From assembly GCF_001050515.1 (NCBI RefSeq), contig NZ_CAHS01000015.1:372001-436000 (forward strand): 64,000 nucleotides of DNA, read 5' to 3'. Below are positions 38,579 to 48,605 of this stretch, piece by piece (within the stretch, counting starts at the first letter, position 1; each line of letters begins with the position of its first letter). The notes under the pieces are model-generated. The model was not told the origin of the DNA. It did no database searches and worked only from the letters and a program-made list of their open reading frames with translations. Both the position numbers and the translations under genes were made by a program. This DNA is from Erwinia piriflorinigrans CFBP 5888. GTDB lineage: Bacteria > Pseudomonadota > Gammaproteobacteria > Enterobacterales > Enterobacteriaceae.

Positions 38579-38668
38579 TATTCATCCCCTGCCTCCTGCT
38601 GTTCCTCTGCTGTACGCCGTTGCCAATCAACCGATAGATGTGCTTTATCTTCCGGTGATAATTTTGCA

Positions 38669-38688
38669 GTATTTTCAGGTAAAAATAC
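38669..38688. repeat. Inverted repeat in the mdfA-like promoter region
   Basis: GTATTTT, CAGGTA, AAAATAC, perfect 7-bp arms overlapping the probable promoter 70-90 bases before the pump gene. Its form is like the operators of TetR/MarR-type efflux regulators, but the regulator is unknown. Confidence 0.45.
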
Positions 38689-38756
38689 GGTATGTTAGCG
38701 CGGTCGCTAAGCCTTTGTGCTTTTATACTTTTATGCAACCCCTGGAAGGAGCCAGA

Positions 38757-39998
38757 ATGGCGTCTTACATCCCTCTGTCGAAACTCACCGGCCGACATCT
38801 GATTTTCCCCTTATCATTAGTTCTGTTTGAATTTGCCACCTATATTGCTCATGACATGATCCAGCCCGGTATGCTGCTGGTCACCGAGGAGTTCCAGGTC
38901 AGTCCTGAGTGGGTTTCAGCCTCGCTGACCGCCTATCTGATCGGTGGCATTACGCTGCAATGGCTGCTCGGCCCGTTGTCCGATAAGCTTGGGCGGCGGC
39001 CGGTGCTGTTGTCCGGCGTGGCTTTCTTTATGCTTACCTGTCTGGCGACTCACTGGGTGCAGAGCATTGAACAGTTTATTCTGCTGCGATTCTTGCAGGG
39101 GACCAGCCTGTGCTTTATCGGTGCCGTGGGATACGCCGCCATCCAGGAGGCCTTCAACGAGGCGCTGAGCGTGCGTATCATGGCGCTGATGGCTAATGTG
39201 GCGCTAATCGCCCCGCTGGCAGGACCGCTGGCCGGTGCCGCATTTCTCGAGATAGGCGACTGGCGTACCATGTTCTGGCTTTTTGGCCTTGTGACTGCGG
39301 TTGCCCTGTTCGGGCTGTGGCGCACCATGCCGGAGACTTCAGGCGACCCGGAAATATCCGTGTCGTTGAAATCCCTCGGCAAAGGATACCTGGCGCTGGT
39401 CAAAGACCGCCAGGTAATAAGCGGTTCACTGGCAATTGGCCTGGTGACCATCCCCTGCCTTGCCTGGGTGGCGCTGTCACCGGTGATCCTTATTCACGAC
39501 GCTGGCTTGAGTCGGATGGACTATGCGCTACTGCAACTTCCGGTGTTTGTCGCCATGATTGCCGGCAACCTGACGCTGGGCAAGCTGGCCTCACGGGTCG
39601 CCATCGATCGCCCACTGCGACTGGGTGCATGGCCAATTTTGCTGGGGTTGACGGTATCGGCTCTGGCCTCGGCTATCGACAACCATAGCTATTTGTGGCT
39701 GACGGCCGGACTGAGTATCTATGGCTTTGGCACCGGGCTGGTAAATGCCGGGCTCTATCGTCTGACGTTATTCTCCAGTAATGCAGGTAAAGGCAGCGTG
39801 GCCGCTATGCTTGGCATGGTCAGCATTCTGGTGTTTGCCTCAGGGATTGAGCTGGCAAAATATGCTTATTTCAGCGATGGGGCTCGAGGCTTTAGCCTGG
39901 TCAACCTGGCCTGCGGCATACTGTGGTTCGTGCTGGTCGGGGCATTTTTACGTGAATGGAGACGCCGTTCCACGCTGAAAAAAGTCGAAACAACGTAG
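38757..39998 (+). CDS. mdfA: MdfA-like multidrug efflux transporter (MFS, DHA1)
   Basis: 413 residues (E. coli MdfA 410) from ATG 38757, with AAGGAG seven bases upstream; an in-frame ATG at 38733 is less well placed. Twelve membrane helices. The first contains FEFATYIAHDMIQPGML, preserving the Glu and Asp (E26/D34 of MdfA) that bind protons and cationic drugs. Motif A-like GPLSDKLGRRPVL follows helix 2, and FLQGTSLCFIGAVGYAAIQEAF is nearly identical to MdfA. Proton/drug antiport is inferred. In E. coli mdfA is elsewhere, so placement between pykA and lpxM is lineage-specific. The true MdfA orthologue could lie outside the window. Confidence 0.8.
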   Translation: MASYIPLSKLTGRHLIFPLSLVLFEFATYIAHDMIQPGMLLVTEEFQVSPEWVSASLTAYLIGGITLQWLLGPLSDKLGRRPVLLSGVAFFMLTCLATHWVQSIEQFILLRFLQGTSLCFIGAVGYAAIQEAFNEALSVRIMALMANVALIAPLAGPLAGAAFLEIGDWRTMFWLFGLVTAVALFGLWRTMPETSGDPEISVSLKSLGKGYLALVKDRQVISGSLAIGLVTIPCLAWVALSPVILIHDAGLSRMDYALLQLPVFVAMIAGNLTLGKLASRVAIDRPLRLGAWPILLGLTVSALASAIDNHSYLWLTAGLSIYGFGTGLVNAGLYRLTLFSSNAGKGSVAAMLGMVSILVFASGIELAKYAYFSDGARGFSLVNLACGILWFVLVGAFLREWRRRSTLKKVETT

Positions 39999-40031
39999 TC
40001 AGCCAGGCACGTTATCCGCGTCAAAATAACC

Positions 40032-40055
40032 GGGGAGCTTTGCTCCCCCCTTTTT
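40032..40055. terminator. Terminator between mdfA-like gene and lpxM
   Basis: GGGGAGC, TTT, GCTCCCC (40032-40048), then CCTTTTT. It sits between the convergent genes and is oriented for the plus-strand gene. Confidence 0.85.
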
Positions 40056-40059
40056 GATC

Positions 40060-41031
40060 CTACTTTTTTGGATAGAGTTCTTTACGTTCGTAGGGTTCCG
40101 TTTCGCCCGGTTTGCGGGTTTTAAGCAGTTTTAGTATCCAGGTATACTGCTCCGGGTGCGGACGAACAAACATTTCGACCTCTTCATTCAGACGGCGCGC
40201 CTGGGTTACATCATCGGTATCCGGCAGATCGTCCATCGGTGCATGCAGATAAATATCCAGTGAATGGGTTTTGCTGTCATAGACCGGAAACAGCGGCACC
40301 ACTTTTGCCCGGCATACTTTCATCATCCGCCCCACGGCCGGAAGTGTAGCTTTATAGGTCGCAAAGAAATCGACAAATTCGCTGTGATCCGCACCGTGGT
40401 CCTGATCGGGCAGATAATAGCCCCAGTACCCCTGTCGAATAGAGCTGATAAACGGTTTGATGCCGTCGTTACGTGCATGCATACGGCCACCAAAACGGCG
40501 TCGTACCAGGTTCCAGACGTAATCAATCACCTCATTGCTCTGGTTATGGAACATGGCGGCCATAGGCTGACCTTCAGAAGCCAGCAGCATTGCAGGTAAA
40601 TCGACCGCCCACCCATGTGGCACCAGCAGGATGACATTCTGCCCGCTGTCGCGTAACGCATCGACGATTTCACGACCATGCCAGCGAATACGCGATTTTG
40701 CCGCTTCGGGTCGCAGTGCCAACTCGGCCATCATCGCCATAGACTGCGGGGCAGTGGCAAACATCTCGTCGATAATCTGCTCCCGCTCTGCTTGCGATTT
40801 TTCAGGCAGGCAATATAACAAGTTGATCTGCGCACGACGGCGAGCGCTACGGGCCAGTTTTCCGGCTTTACGTCCTAACGCACCCAGCAACGGATCGCGC
40901 AGACGTGGCGGCATCAGCGTCAGGGCAGCAAACGCCCCCACCCCCAACCAACTCCCCCAGTAGCGTGGTAATAAAAAGGACTTCTGAAAGACCGGGATAA
41001 ATTCGACGTTGCTTTTTTTTCTGTTTTCCAT
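40060..41031 (-). CDS. lpxM: Lipid A myristoyltransferase LpxM
   Basis: 323 residues, the E. coli length. It adds the secondary myristoyl chain to penta-acylated lipid A at the inner membrane. One N-terminal membrane anchor (about 22-42). The HX4D catalytic motif is HGWAVD near residue 139. [24 protein letters not shown] and YYLPDQDHG are conserved acyltransferase motifs. It is divergent from mepM's downstream terminator and convergent with the pump. Confidence 0.96.
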   Translation of the reverse strand: MENRKKSNVEFIPVFQKSFLLPRYWGSWLGVGAFAALTLMPPRLRDPLLGALGRKAGKLARSARRRAQINLLYCLPEKSQAEREQIIDEMFATAPQSMAMMAELALRPEAAKSRIRWHGREIVDALRDSGQNVILLVPHGWAVDLPAMLLASEGQPMAAMFHNQSNEVIDYVWNLVRRRFGGRMHARNDGIKPFISSIRQGYWGYYLPDQDHGADHSEFVDFFATYKATLPAVGRMMKVCRAKVVPLFPVYDSKTHSLDIYLHAPMDDLPDTDDVTQARRLNEEVEMFVRPHPEQYTWILKLLKTRKPGETEPYERKELYPKK

Positions 41032-41120
41032 GCACTGGCCCCAAACAATAACCGGCTTATGATAGTGCTGACGTGCAATTTTGCAATGATAACGGGCAGT
41101 TTGCCCGCTAAAGCGCCAAT

Positions 41121-41154
41121 AAAAAAGAGCCGAACGGTTTGGCCGGTCGGCTCT
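41121..41154 (-). terminator. Intrinsic terminator of mepM
   Basis: On the minus strand, AGAGCCGACCGG, loop region, CCGTTCGGCTCT then T6. It ends the mepM transcript. Confidence 0.88.
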
Positions 41155-41171
41155 GTGATGTTGAGAAAAGA

Positions 41172-42497
41172 CTATTTGATACGCAGCTGAGGTATCACTT
41201 CATGCACCTGAGCCAGATAGTCACGACGTTCTTTGCCGCTCAACCCTTCCATACGCGGCAGCCTGGCGGTCAGAGGATTCACCGCCTGATTATTGATCCA
41301 AACTTCAAAGTGAACGTGCGGCCCCGTCGATCGCCCGGTGTTACCCGAAAGGGCAATACGATCGCCGCGCTTCACCTTTTGCCCTGGCTTGACCAGCAAC
41401 GTCTTCAGATGCATATAGCGCGTCATATATTGGCGACCATGACGGATAGCCACATAGTTTCCAGCCGCACCGCTGCGCTTGGACACAATGACTTCGCCAT
41501 CACCGATTGCCAGCACTGGCGTGCCCACAGGCACCGCAAAATCAACGCCTTTATGTGGGGCAATACGACCGGTTACCGGATTAGTACGACGCGGGTTAAA
41601 GTTCGAGGAAACACGATACTGTTTAACGGTTGGGAAACGCATAAAACCACTCGACAGCCCCGAGCCACTGCGATCGTAGAACTTACCGTCCTCGGCACGG
41701 ATAGCGTAATAATCCTTACCGCCATTGTTCAGTCGCACCCCCAACAGTTGGCTCTGCTGGCTTTTACCGTCCAGTATTTCACGCGAGGTCAGCACCGCAA
41801 ACCTGTCGCCATCTTGTAGCTTGCGAAAGTCCATCTGCCATTGCAAAGATTTGATCACTGCGCTGACCTCACCGCTGCTCAAACCGGCCGATTTCGCGCT
41901 GTTAACAAAGCTACCGTTGACCACCCCGTTCAGCACATGGTTCTGCCATTCGCCGCTCTGCAACGCTGATGACGATTTGAATCCGTTTCCGGAGCGATCG
42001 TAGGTACGACTTTCACGCCGGGAAATTTCCCAGGTCAGACGCTGCAACTGTCCATCATCGTTCAGCGTCCATGACAGCTGCTGGCCGATCTGCAAATTAC
42101 GCAGGTCTTTATCGCTCTTGGCCAGCTGGCTGATATCTGACATTTCAATGCCGTATTGATTCAGCACGCTGCTGAGCGTGTCTCCGCCAGAAACGACATA
42201 GTCATGCGTACCGCTTTCATTAGGGGTGTCGCTATCAATTTCATCTTTGGGGAGATCGTCTTCCGGAGACGGACTGTCTGCGTCGATAGGTTCGCTGGAC
42301 TCCGGGAGCAAAGTACGAAGCTGGTCTTTCTCCAGCTCGATCCGCTTAACTATCGGATTTTCACTATCAGGATGATAGACATACGGCCGCCATACGGCAA
42401 CGGCCAGAGTCACTACGGTGAGCGCCCCCAGCATGATGCGGTGGGGGCGAGATAAACTGTTAAACGCCAGACTGATAGCGCTGAGTTTTTGCTGCAC
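41172..42497 (-). CDS. mepM: Murein DD-endopeptidase MepM
   Basis: 441 residues (E. coli 440). An uncleaved N-terminal membrane helix (about 20-40) is followed by a LysM/OapA-like domain (about 97-145, [29 protein letters not shown]) and a C-terminal M23 peptidase domain with zinc motifs HKGVD and GPHVHFEVW. It cuts D-Ala-mDAP cross-links to allow cell-wall growth. It lies 12 bases downstream of znuA on the same strand, so transcription from the zinc promoter probably continues into it. Confidence 0.96.
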   Translation of the reverse strand: MQQKLSAISLAFNSLSRPHRIMLGALTVVTLAVAVWRPYVYHPDSENPIVKRIELEKDQLRTLLPESSEPIDADSPSPEDDLPKDEIDSDTPNESGTHDYVVSGGDTLSSVLNQYGIEMSDISQLAKSDKDLRNLQIGQQLSWTLNDDGQLQRLTWEISRRESRTYDRSGNGFKSSSALQSGEWQNHVLNGVVNGSFVNSAKSAGLSSGEVSAVIKSLQWQMDFRKLQDGDRFAVLTSREILDGKSQQSQLLGVRLNNGGKDYYAIRAEDGKFYDRSGSGLSSGFMRFPTVKQYRVSSNFNPRRTNPVTGRIAPHKGVDFAVPVGTPVLAIGDGEVIVSKRSGAAGNYVAIRHGRQYMTRYMHLKTLLVKPGQKVKRGDRIALSGNTGRSTGPHVHFEVWINNQAVNPLTARLPRMEGLSGKERRDYLAQVHEVIPQLRIK

Positions 42498-42509
42498 TTA
42501 CAACTCCCA

Positions 42510-43457
42510 TTAATCTCCTTTCAGGCAGCTTGAATACTGGCTGGACAGCTGCGCCAGAAACTGTACGTAGCTGTCTTTGCCAGGAGAGATGTCTGTTCCG
42601 AGAGGATCCAGGGTGCCCGAACGCACTTTGGTTCCTCTGGCAACAGCTTCAATCACCGCTGGCCTGAACTGTGGTTCAGCAAAGACACATACCGCCTTCT
42701 GCTCAACCAATTGAGTACGAATTTGATGTAAACGCTGTGCGCCAGGTTGAATTTCAGGGTTAACGGTAAAATGACCCGTTGGGTTCAGACCGTAGTGCTT
42801 TTCAAAGTAAGTGTAAGCATCATGAAAAACGAAATACCCTTCATGTTTCACCGGAGCAAGCTGGCTGTTAATTTTAGCATCGGTAGACGCCAGTTCTGCT
42901 TCGAAATGCTGCAGGTTAGCGTCTAATTTGTCCTTGCTAGCGGGCATAAGTTCCAACAATTTTGCATGGATTGCAATCGCCGTTTTTCTGGAAATCTCCG
43001 GGGACATCCACAGGTGCATATTATACTCCCCGTGATGGTGGTGGTCGTGCCCTGTTGACTCCGCGTTATGCTCGTGATGATGCTCTTCTTCGTCATCATC
43101 GCCCCCCTTCACCAACAGTGATTTCACACCCGGCAACTGGCTCATTTCAACATTTTTTTCTGCCGATAATGTTGCCACCGACTTACTCATAAATGCTTCC
43201 ATCTCTGGCCCAACCCAGACCACTAAATCCGCATCGCGCAGGCGCTTGATGTCTGATGGTCGTAGTGCATAATCGTGTTCTGATGCGCCATCTGGCAGTA
43301 GGATTTCTACCGGGGTGACGCCATCGGCAATGGCCGCAGCGATAAAGCCCACGGGCTTGACCGAGGCGACGACCGCTGCCTGTGCCGGAAGCGCCAGCGC
43401 AACGGCAACGGTAGCCCCGGCAAGCATTGAGATCGTGCGCATTTTTTTATGTAACAT
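42510..43457 (-). CDS. znuA: Zinc ABC transporter substrate-binding protein
   Basis: 315 residues from ATG 43457 with AAGGAA upstream. The signal peptide ends ...[12 protein letters not shown]. Ligand histidines are in ASEHDY, NMHLW and GHFTVNPE. A His- and acid-rich loop (about 128-153, with [11 protein letters not shown] and [11 protein letters not shown]) is typical of ZnuA and thought to collect zinc. It acts in the periplasm, delivering Zn to ZnuBC. Divergent from znuC across a Zur box. Confidence 0.96.
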   Translation of the reverse strand: MLHKKMRTISMLAGATVAVALALPAQAAVVASVKPVGFIAAAIADGVTPVEILLPDGASEHDYALRPSDIKRLRDADLVVWVGPEMEAFMSKSVATLSAEKNVEMSQLPGVKSLLVKGGDDDEEEHHHEHNAESTGHDHHHHGEYNMHLWMSPEISRKTAIAIHAKLLELMPASKDKLDANLQHFEAELASTDAKINSQLAPVKHEGYFVFHDAYTYFEKHYGLNPTGHFTVNPEIQPGAQRLHQIRTQLVEQKAVCVFAEPQFRPAVIEAVARGTKVRSGTLDPLGTDISPGKDSYVQFLAQLSSQYSSCLKGD

Positions 43458-43490
43458 AATGATTCCTTCCATCGTGGTGAGCGGGCTTTT

Positions 43491-43505
43491 TGTGATATTA
43501 TAACA
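43491..43505. promoter_or_regulatory. Zur operator between znuA and znuC
   Basis: TGTGATA-T-TATAACA, one mismatch from a perfect palindrome and very close to the E. coli znu Zur site. It sits in the 77-base divergent region where both promoters must lie, so zinc-loaded Zur would repress both sides. Confidence 0.88.
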
Positions 43506-43534
43506 TTTGAAATTTTCTGCAAACTGTAATTAAG

Positions 43535-44293
43535 ATGACCACTTTGATCGCCCTTGAAAAAATTTCAGTAAACTTTGGTCAGCGACAGGTGCTCTCCAAC
43601 GTGTCACTTTCGCTGGAACCTGGCCGCATTCTGACGTTGCTCGGGCCAAACGGCGCAGGTAAATCAACGCTGGTGCGCGTGGTGCTGGGACTGACTGCAC
43701 CAACTTCTGGTATCGTGCAGCGCCCTGTGCAGTTGCGTATTGGCTACGTTCCGCAAAAAATTCATCTCGACGCCACCTTACCGCTATCGGTTGGGCGCTT
43801 TATGCAGCTCCGCCCCGGCGTAAAACATAGTGATATTTTGCCTGCCTTAAAACGTGTGCAGGCAGCGCACCTGCTGGAATATCCTTTACAAAAACTCTCC
43901 GGCGGTGAAATGCAGCGCGTACTTCTGGCGCGAGCGCTGCTCAACCAGCCGCAGCTGCTGGTGCTTGACGAGCCCACCCAGGGGGTGGATGTCAATGGTC
44001 AGGTCGCGCTGTACGATCTGATCGACCAGCTTCGGCGTGAGCTGAACTGCGGCGTTTTGATGGTCTCACACGATCTCCATCTGGTGATGGCGAAAACCGA
44101 TGAAGTACTTTGCCTGAATCACCATATATGCTGCTCCGGCACCCCGGAAGTGGTATCGCAGCATCCTGAATTTATCTCCATGTTCGGCTCTCGCGGAGCC
44201 GAACAGTTGGCGATTTACCGTCACAACCATAACCACCGTCACGATCTCCAGGGACGAATTATTTTGCGCAGGGGATTAACCCGTCATGATTGA
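43535..44293 (+). CDS. znuC: Zinc ABC transporter ATP-binding protein
   Basis: 252 residues (E. coli 251). Walker A is GPNGAGKST, the ABC signature LSGGEMQRV, Walker [13 protein letters not shown] and the switch His in VSHDLH. The C-terminus contains a His-rich tail ([13 protein letters not shown]), also seen in E. coli ZnuC. It powers zinc uptake. The ribosome site is weak (TAAG). Its last 8 bases overlap znuB. Confidence 0.96.
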   Translation: MTTLIALEKISVNFGQRQVLSNVSLSLEPGRILTLLGPNGAGKSTLVRVVLGLTAPTSGIVQRPVQLRIGYVPQKIHLDATLPLSVGRFMQLRPGVKHSDILPALKRVQAAHLLEYPLQKLSGGEMQRVLLARALLNQPQLLVLDEPTQGVDVNGQVALYDLIDQLRRELNCGVLMVSHDLHLVMAKTDEVLCLNHHICCSGTPEVVSQHPEFISMFGSRGAEQLAIYRHNHNHRHDLQGRIILRRGLTRHD

Positions 44294-45071
44294 ACTGCTG
44301 TTACCCGGCTGGCTGGCCGGCGTGTTACTGGCGCTGGCGGCCGGGCCGCTTGGCTCATTTGTCGTCTGGCGTCGCATGTCCTACTTTGGCGATACCCTGG
44401 CGCATGCTTCTCTGCTCGGCGTCGCTTTTGGCCTGTTACTTAACGTCAGCCCTTTCTATGCGGTGATTGTGGTTACGTTGCTGTTATCACTGATCCTGGT
44501 CTGGCTGGAACGCCGCCCGCACCTGGCGCTTGATACCCTGCTGGGGATTATGGCGCACAGCGCGCTGTCGTTAGGGATGGTGGTAGTGAGCCTGATGTCC
44601 GACGTTCGCGTTGATTTGATGGCTTACCTGTTTGGCGATCTGCTGGCGGTAACGTCGGACGATCTGTGGGCTATTTTGGCGGGTGTTACGCTGGTACTGG
44701 TGCTGCTGGCATGGCAGTGGCGCGCCCTGCTCTCGCTGACAATCAGCCCGGAGCTGGCACAAGTGGACGGCATTAATATTCAGCGCACAAAAATGATTCT
44801 GATGCTGATTACTGCTCTGACAATTGGTGTTGCGATGAAGTTCGTTGGTGCACTGATTATTACCTCCCTGCTGATCATTCCGGCTGCCACCGCGCGCCGC
44901 TTTGCGCGTTCCCCAGAGCAAATGGCGGCGCTGGCGGTCATGGTCGGCGTGCTGGCTGTCACCGCCGGACTCGGCTTTTCAGCGTTTTATGATACTCCAG
45001 CTGGCCCCTCGGTGGTGCTGGGCGCATCGCTGATGTTTATGTTGAGTATGATAAAGAAACCGCTGATGTGA
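44286..45071 (+). CDS. znuB: Zinc ABC transporter permease
   Basis: 261 residues, the E. coli length, with about eight membrane helices of the ABC-3 family: [28 protein letters not shown] near the N-terminus and [20 protein letters not shown] near 185-205. It is translationally coupled to znuC by an 8-base overlap. Confidence 0.96.
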   Translation: MIELLLPGWLAGVLLALAAGPLGSFVVWRRMSYFGDTLAHASLLGVAFGLLLNVSPFYAVIVVTLLLSLILVWLERRPHLALDTLLGIMAHSALSLGMVVVSLMSDVRVDLMAYLFGDLLAVTSDDLWAILAGVTLVLVLLAWQWRALLSLTISPELAQVDGINIQRTKMILMLITALTIGVAMKFVGALIITSLLIIPAATARRFARSPEQMAALAVMVGVLAVTAGLGFSAFYDTPAGPSVVLGASLMFMLSMIKKPLM

Positions 45072-45078
45072 AGATGTC

Positions 45079-45107
45079 AGTACCTTGCGGCGTTATCGCA
45101 AGGTACT
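45079..45107. terminator. Strong hairpin between convergent znuB and ruvB
   Basis: Perfect 11-bp stem AGTACCTTGCG/CGCAAGGTACT with loop GCGTTAT. It lacks T tracts on both strands but is placed exactly between the two stop codons, so probably a processing or terminator structure. Confidence 0.6.
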
Positions 45108-45115
45108 GGAGCAGA

Positions 45116-46120
45116 TTAACCTTCCCGCGTGATACCAAAATGCTTATAAGCATGTTGAGTCGCCATGCGGCCACGCGGCGTGCGCTGGATAAATCCTTGT
45201 TGGATCAGATAGGGTTCCAGCACATCTTCAATGGTCTCGCGCTCTTCGCCAATCGCCGCCGCCAGGTTATCCAGCCCGACCGGCCCGCCCATAAACTTAT
45301 CGATAATGGCCAGCAGCAGTTTGCGATCCATATAGTCAAAGCCTTCAGAATCAACGCTTAACATATCCAGCGCTTTAGACGCGACGTCACCACTCATCAC
45401 CCCTGCCGCGCGCACTTCTGCATAGTCACGCACGCGGCGCAGCAGACGGTTGGCAATACGCGGGGTACCGCGCGCGCGTCGTGCAATCTCCAGCGCACCT
45501 TCATCACTGAGCGGCAGGCCGAGGCAGGCGGCGCTGCGCCCTACGATATGCTGTAAATCTTCGACGCGGTAGAATTCCAGGCGCTGCACGATGCCAAAGC
45601 GGTCGCGCAGCGGTGAAGTGAGTGAGCCGGCACGTGTCGTGGCACCAATCAGGGTAAAGGGCGGCAGATCGAGCTTGATTGAGCGTGCTGCCGGCCCCTC
45701 GCCGATCATAATATCCAGCTGATAATCTTCCATCGCCGGATACAGGACTTCTTCCACCACCGGCGACAGGCGATGAATTTCATCAATAAACAGCACGTCG
45801 TGCGGTTCAAGGTTGGTCAGCATCGCGGCGAGATCGCCAGCCTTCTCCAGCACCGGCCCGGAAGTGGTACGCAGGTTAACCCCCATCTCGTTGGCGACAA
45901 TGTTAGCCAGCGTGGTCTTTCCCAAACCGGGTGGGCCAAAAATAAGCAGGTGATCGAGGGCATCGCCACGCATCTGTGCGGCTTTGATAAAAATTTCCAT
46001 CTGTTCGCGCACCACCGGCTGGCCGACATACTCTGCCAGCATTTTGGGGCGAATAGCGCGGTCGATGACTTCCTCTTCGCTGATAACCCCGGCGGAGACC
46101 AGGCGATCGGCTTCAATCAT
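45116..46120 (-). CDS. ruvB: Holliday junction branch migration ATPase RuvB
   Basis: 334 residues (E. coli 336). AAA+ ATPase with Walker [10 protein letters not shown], Walker [10 protein letters not shown], sensor 1 GATTRAG, and the C-terminal winged helix with RTPRGR. Hexameric rings pump DNA through RuvA-bound Holliday junctions. It lies eight bases after the ruvA stop in the SOS-controlled ruvAB operon. Confidence 0.97.
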   Translation of the reverse strand: MIEADRLVSAGVISEEEVIDRAIRPKMLAEYVGQPVVREQMEIFIKAAQMRGDALDHLLIFGPPGLGKTTLANIVANEMGVNLRTTSGPVLEKAGDLAAMLTNLEPHDVLFIDEIHRLSPVVEEVLYPAMEDYQLDIMIGEGPAARSIKLDLPPFTLIGATTRAGSLTSPLRDRFGIVQRLEFYRVEDLQHIVGRSAACLGLPLSDEGALEIARRARGTPRIANRLLRRVRDYAEVRAAGVMSGDVASKALDMLSVDSEGFDYMDRKLLLAIIDKFMGGPVGLDNLAAAIGEERETIEDVLEPYLIQQGFIQRTPRGRMATQHAYKHFGITREG

Positions 46121-46128
46121 GCTCTACC

Positions 46129-46743
46129 TCAAATTGCCGCGCGCAGGGCTTCACGAATTAATGTTTCGCAGTCAGCATCAGGTTTGCCGATCTTAGCAAT
46201 CATCCTGCTGGCCTCCTGAGGTTTGTAGCCCAGTGCGGTCAACGCGGCTACGGCTTCACTCTCGGCATCATTGGCCGTCTCTTTTGGCATTTCACTGGTG
46301 AGTGCAAACGGCGCATCGCTGGCAAACAGATCGCCGTGCATACCTTTGAAGCGGTCTTTCATTTCGACCACAAGCCGCTCGGCGGTTTTTTTACCAACAC
46401 CCGGCAGTTTCACCAGTGCGGCGATCTCTTCACGCTCAACGGCGGTGACAAACTGCTGCGCCGACATGCCGGAAAGAATAGCCAGCGCCAGTTTTGGACC
46501 AACGCCGTTAACCTTGATCAGTTCCCGGAACAACGCGCGTTCCGGCTTGCTGTTAAAGCCGAACAGCAGCTGAGCATCCTCACGCACCACAAAATGGGTG
46601 AAAATAATCGCTTCATGCTGAATATCGGGAAGCTCATAAAAACAGGTCATTGGCATCTGCACCTCATAACCGACACCGCTGGCTTCAATCAACACGACCG
46701 GCGGCTGTTTTTCCAGGATAATGCCTCTCAGACGACCTATCAC
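46129..46743 (-). CDS. ruvA: Holliday junction-binding protein RuvA
   Basis: 204 residues. The N-terminal OB domain is [12 protein letters not shown]. Two helix-hairpin-helix motifs ([16 protein letters not shown] and [16 protein letters not shown]) bind DNA, with the acidic pin between. The C-terminal RuvB-binding domain is [17 protein letters not shown] LexA box lies 50-65 bases upstream of the start. Confidence 0.97.
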   Translation of the reverse strand: MIGRLRGIILEKQPPVVLIEASGVGYEVQMPMTCFYELPDIQHEAIIFTHFVVREDAQLLFGFNSKPERALFRELIKVNGVGPKLALAILSGMSAQQFVTAVEREEIAALVKLPGVGKKTAERLVVEMKDRFKGMHGDLFASDAPFALTSEMPKETANDAESEAVAALTALGYKPQEASRMIAKIGKPDADCETLIREALRAAI

Positions 46744-46792
46744 AATAGCTTCCTTAATTAACAGTAATGAGGGAGTTTATAGCATAAAAAAG

Positions 46793-46808
46793 CTGGATAG
46801 ATATACAG
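46793..46808. promoter_or_regulatory. LexA box of ruvAB, nested in the ruvC terminator hairpin
   Basis: CTGGATAGATATACAG (CTG-N10-CAG) upstream of ruvA. The arms AAAAGCTG and CAGCTTTT around it also form, on the minus strand, a hairpin followed by a T run directly after the ruvC stop codon. SOS control of ruvAB is known in E. coli. Confidence 0.88.
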
Positions 46809-46811
46809 CTT

Positions 46812-47333
46812 TTAACGCAGGCGGCCGCGTGCGAGGTTGAGATTACCCTCTCCCATACGGGTGACGTTCTGGCTCAGGTGGCAATGGGTGATGGCAATGG
46901 CCAGCGCATCTGCCGCATCTGCCTGAGGGTTGGCCGGCAGTTTAAGCAAGGTTCGCACCATATGCTGCACCTGGCTTTTTTCGGCGCTGCCAATGCCAAC
47001 CACCGTCTGTTTTACCTGGCGGGCAGCATACTCAAATACCGGCAGATCCTGATTGACCGCTGCGACGATCGCCGCTCCACGGGCCTGCCCGAGCTTGAGT
47101 GCCGAGTCGGCATTCTTCGCCATAAATACCTGCTCAATAGCAAAATATTCAGGCTGGAACTGGGTGATGATTTCAGTCACTCCGGCATAAATCAGTTTGA
47201 GGCGGGACGGCAGGTCGGTGACGCTGGTACGGATACAACCGCTACCCAGATAACTCAACTGCCGCCCCGTCTGGCGTATCACGCCGTAGCCGGTGATGCG
47301 CGAACCGGGGTCAATTCCCAGAATTATGGCCAT
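46812..47333 (-). CDS. ruvC: Holliday junction resolvase RuvC
   Basis: 173 residues from ATG 47333, the E. coli length. The frame is open upstream across the yebC end but that part is not RuvC. RNase H-like fold with catalytic acidic residues D7 (LGIDPGS), E66 (AIEQVF), D138 and D141 (DAADAL). It cuts junctions held by RuvAB. It lies 31 bases after yebC, so it is likely part of a yebC-ruvC transcript. Confidence 0.97.
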   Translation of the reverse strand: MAIILGIDPGSRITGYGVIRQTGRQLSYLGSGCIRTSVTDLPSRLKLIYAGVTEIITQFQPEYFAIEQVFMAKNADSALKLGQARGAAIVAAVNQDLPVFEYAARQVKQTVVGIGSAEKSQVQHMVRTLLKLPANPQADAADALAIAITHCHLSQNVTRMGEGNLNLARGRLR

Positions 47334-47364
47334 TATGCGCTCCCGACAAGCGACGGGCGAAGCC

Positions 47365-48108
47365 TCAAAGGGTTTCCGCCACCTCGTCAGAAATTTCACC
47401 ATTATGGTAAACTTCCTGCACGTCATCGCAATCTTCCAGCATATCGATCAGACGCAGCAGTTTCGGCGCGGTTTCCGCATCCATATCTGCTTTTGTCGAT
47501 GGGATCATCGTCACTTCAGCGCCTTCTGCCTGAAGTCCGGCAGCATCCAGCACATCCTTCACTGCGCCCATATTTTCCCAGGCGGTAAACACGTCGATCG
47601 CGCCATCGTCATAGGTCACTACGTCGTCAGCACCCGCCTCCAGCGCTGCATCCATTACCGTATCTTCATCCAGGCCCGGTGCGTAAGAGATCACACCCTT
47701 TTTGGTGAACAGATAGGCGACAGATCCGTCAGTGCCGAGATTACCACCGGTTTTAGTGAAGGCATGACGCACTTCAGAAACGGTACGGTTACGGTTGTCA
47801 CTCAGGCATTCAACCATAACGGCAGTGCCGCCCGGGCCGTAGCCTTCATAGATGATGGTTTCCATGTTGGAATCATCATCGCCGCCAACGCCGCGTGCGA
47901 TAGCACGGTTCATGGTGTCACGCGTCATATTGTTTGCCAGCGCTTTGTCCATTGCGGCACGCAGACGAGGGTTCGAGCCGGCATCCCCACCGCCCAATTT
48001 GGCAGCGGTCACCAGTTCACGGATAACTTTGGTGAAGATTTTACCGCGTTTGGCATCCTGAGCCGCTTTGCGGTGCTTGGTGTTTGCCCATTTACTATGT
48101 CCCGCCAT
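47365..48108 (-). CDS. yebC: YebC/TACO1-family protein
   Basis: 247 residues (E. coli 246), [22 protein letters not shown] through to the acidic C-terminal domain. Family members were long annotated as transcription regulators and are now linked to relief of ribosome stalling at proline stretches; the role here is inferred from the family. It lies between nudB and ruvC on one strand. Confidence 0.95.
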   Translation of the reverse strand: MAGHSKWANTKHRKAAQDAKRGKIFTKVIRELVTAAKLGGGDAGSNPRLRAAMDKALANNMTRDTMNRAIARGVGGDDDSNMETIIYEGYGPGGTAVMVECLSDNRNRTVSEVRHAFTKTGGNLGTDGSVAYLFTKKGVISYAPGLDEDTVMDAALEAGADDVVTYDDGAIDVFTAWENMGAVKDVLDAAGLQAEGAEVTMIPSTKADMDAETAPKLLRLIDMLEDCDDVQEVYHNGEISDEVAETL

Positions 48109-48170
48109 CTTAAATATTCTCTCCGTATTGCACAGGCTATCTTGCTGGCTAAGTTAAAAAATAATCCAAT

Positions 48171-48605
48171 TTAACTGACAAATTCTTCAATTGCCTGGCG
48201 ATTACTCCAGGACTTGGTCAGCGCAGCGGCGGTCAGAGGATCAAGCCACTGAAAAGCCAGGTGCTCGCTCAACGTGATGTCTCGCTCATTCGCCAGCGCC
48301 AGGGTGAACCAGTATTCCCGATTATGGGTGGTCCCCGGCGCATAGCGATGGCGAAAATGCATAAAGATTTCAAAGTCGATATGACGTTGGCAGTCGACGA
48401 TCGTCAGCTGCTCGCCATCAACATCAATCCCCGTCTCTTCCTGCACTTCGCGTCGTGCGGTTTGTGCCGGGCTTTCGCCCGGCTCAAGGCTGCCGGTCAC
48501 CGATTGCCAGAAATCAACATCATCACGCCGCTGCAACATCAGCACCCGCCCGGTGTCGCCAGCGTATATCACCACCAGAACCGACACCGGATGCTTAAAA
48601 GCCAT
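48171..48605 (-). CDS. nudB: Dihydroneopterin triphosphate diphosphatase
   Basis: 144 residues (E. coli 150). The Nudix box is GSLEPGES...ARREVQEETGI (about 38-60). It removes pyrophosphate from dihydroneopterin triphosphate in folate synthesis. Its ATG overlaps the aspS stop codon by one base (TAATG), so it is coupled to aspS. Confidence 0.94.
   Translation of the reverse strand: MAFKHPVSVLVVIYAGDTGRVLMLQRRDDVDFWQSVTGSLEPGESPAQTARREVQEETGIDVDGEQLTIVDCQRHIDFEIFMHFRHRYAPGTTHNREYWFTLALANERDITLSEHLAFQWLDPLTAAALTKSWSNRQAIEEFVS

Noticed and set aside
47293-48174. 293-codon plus-strand frame opposite yebC and ruvC
   Set aside because: Fully antisense to two conserved genes; no recognisable family.
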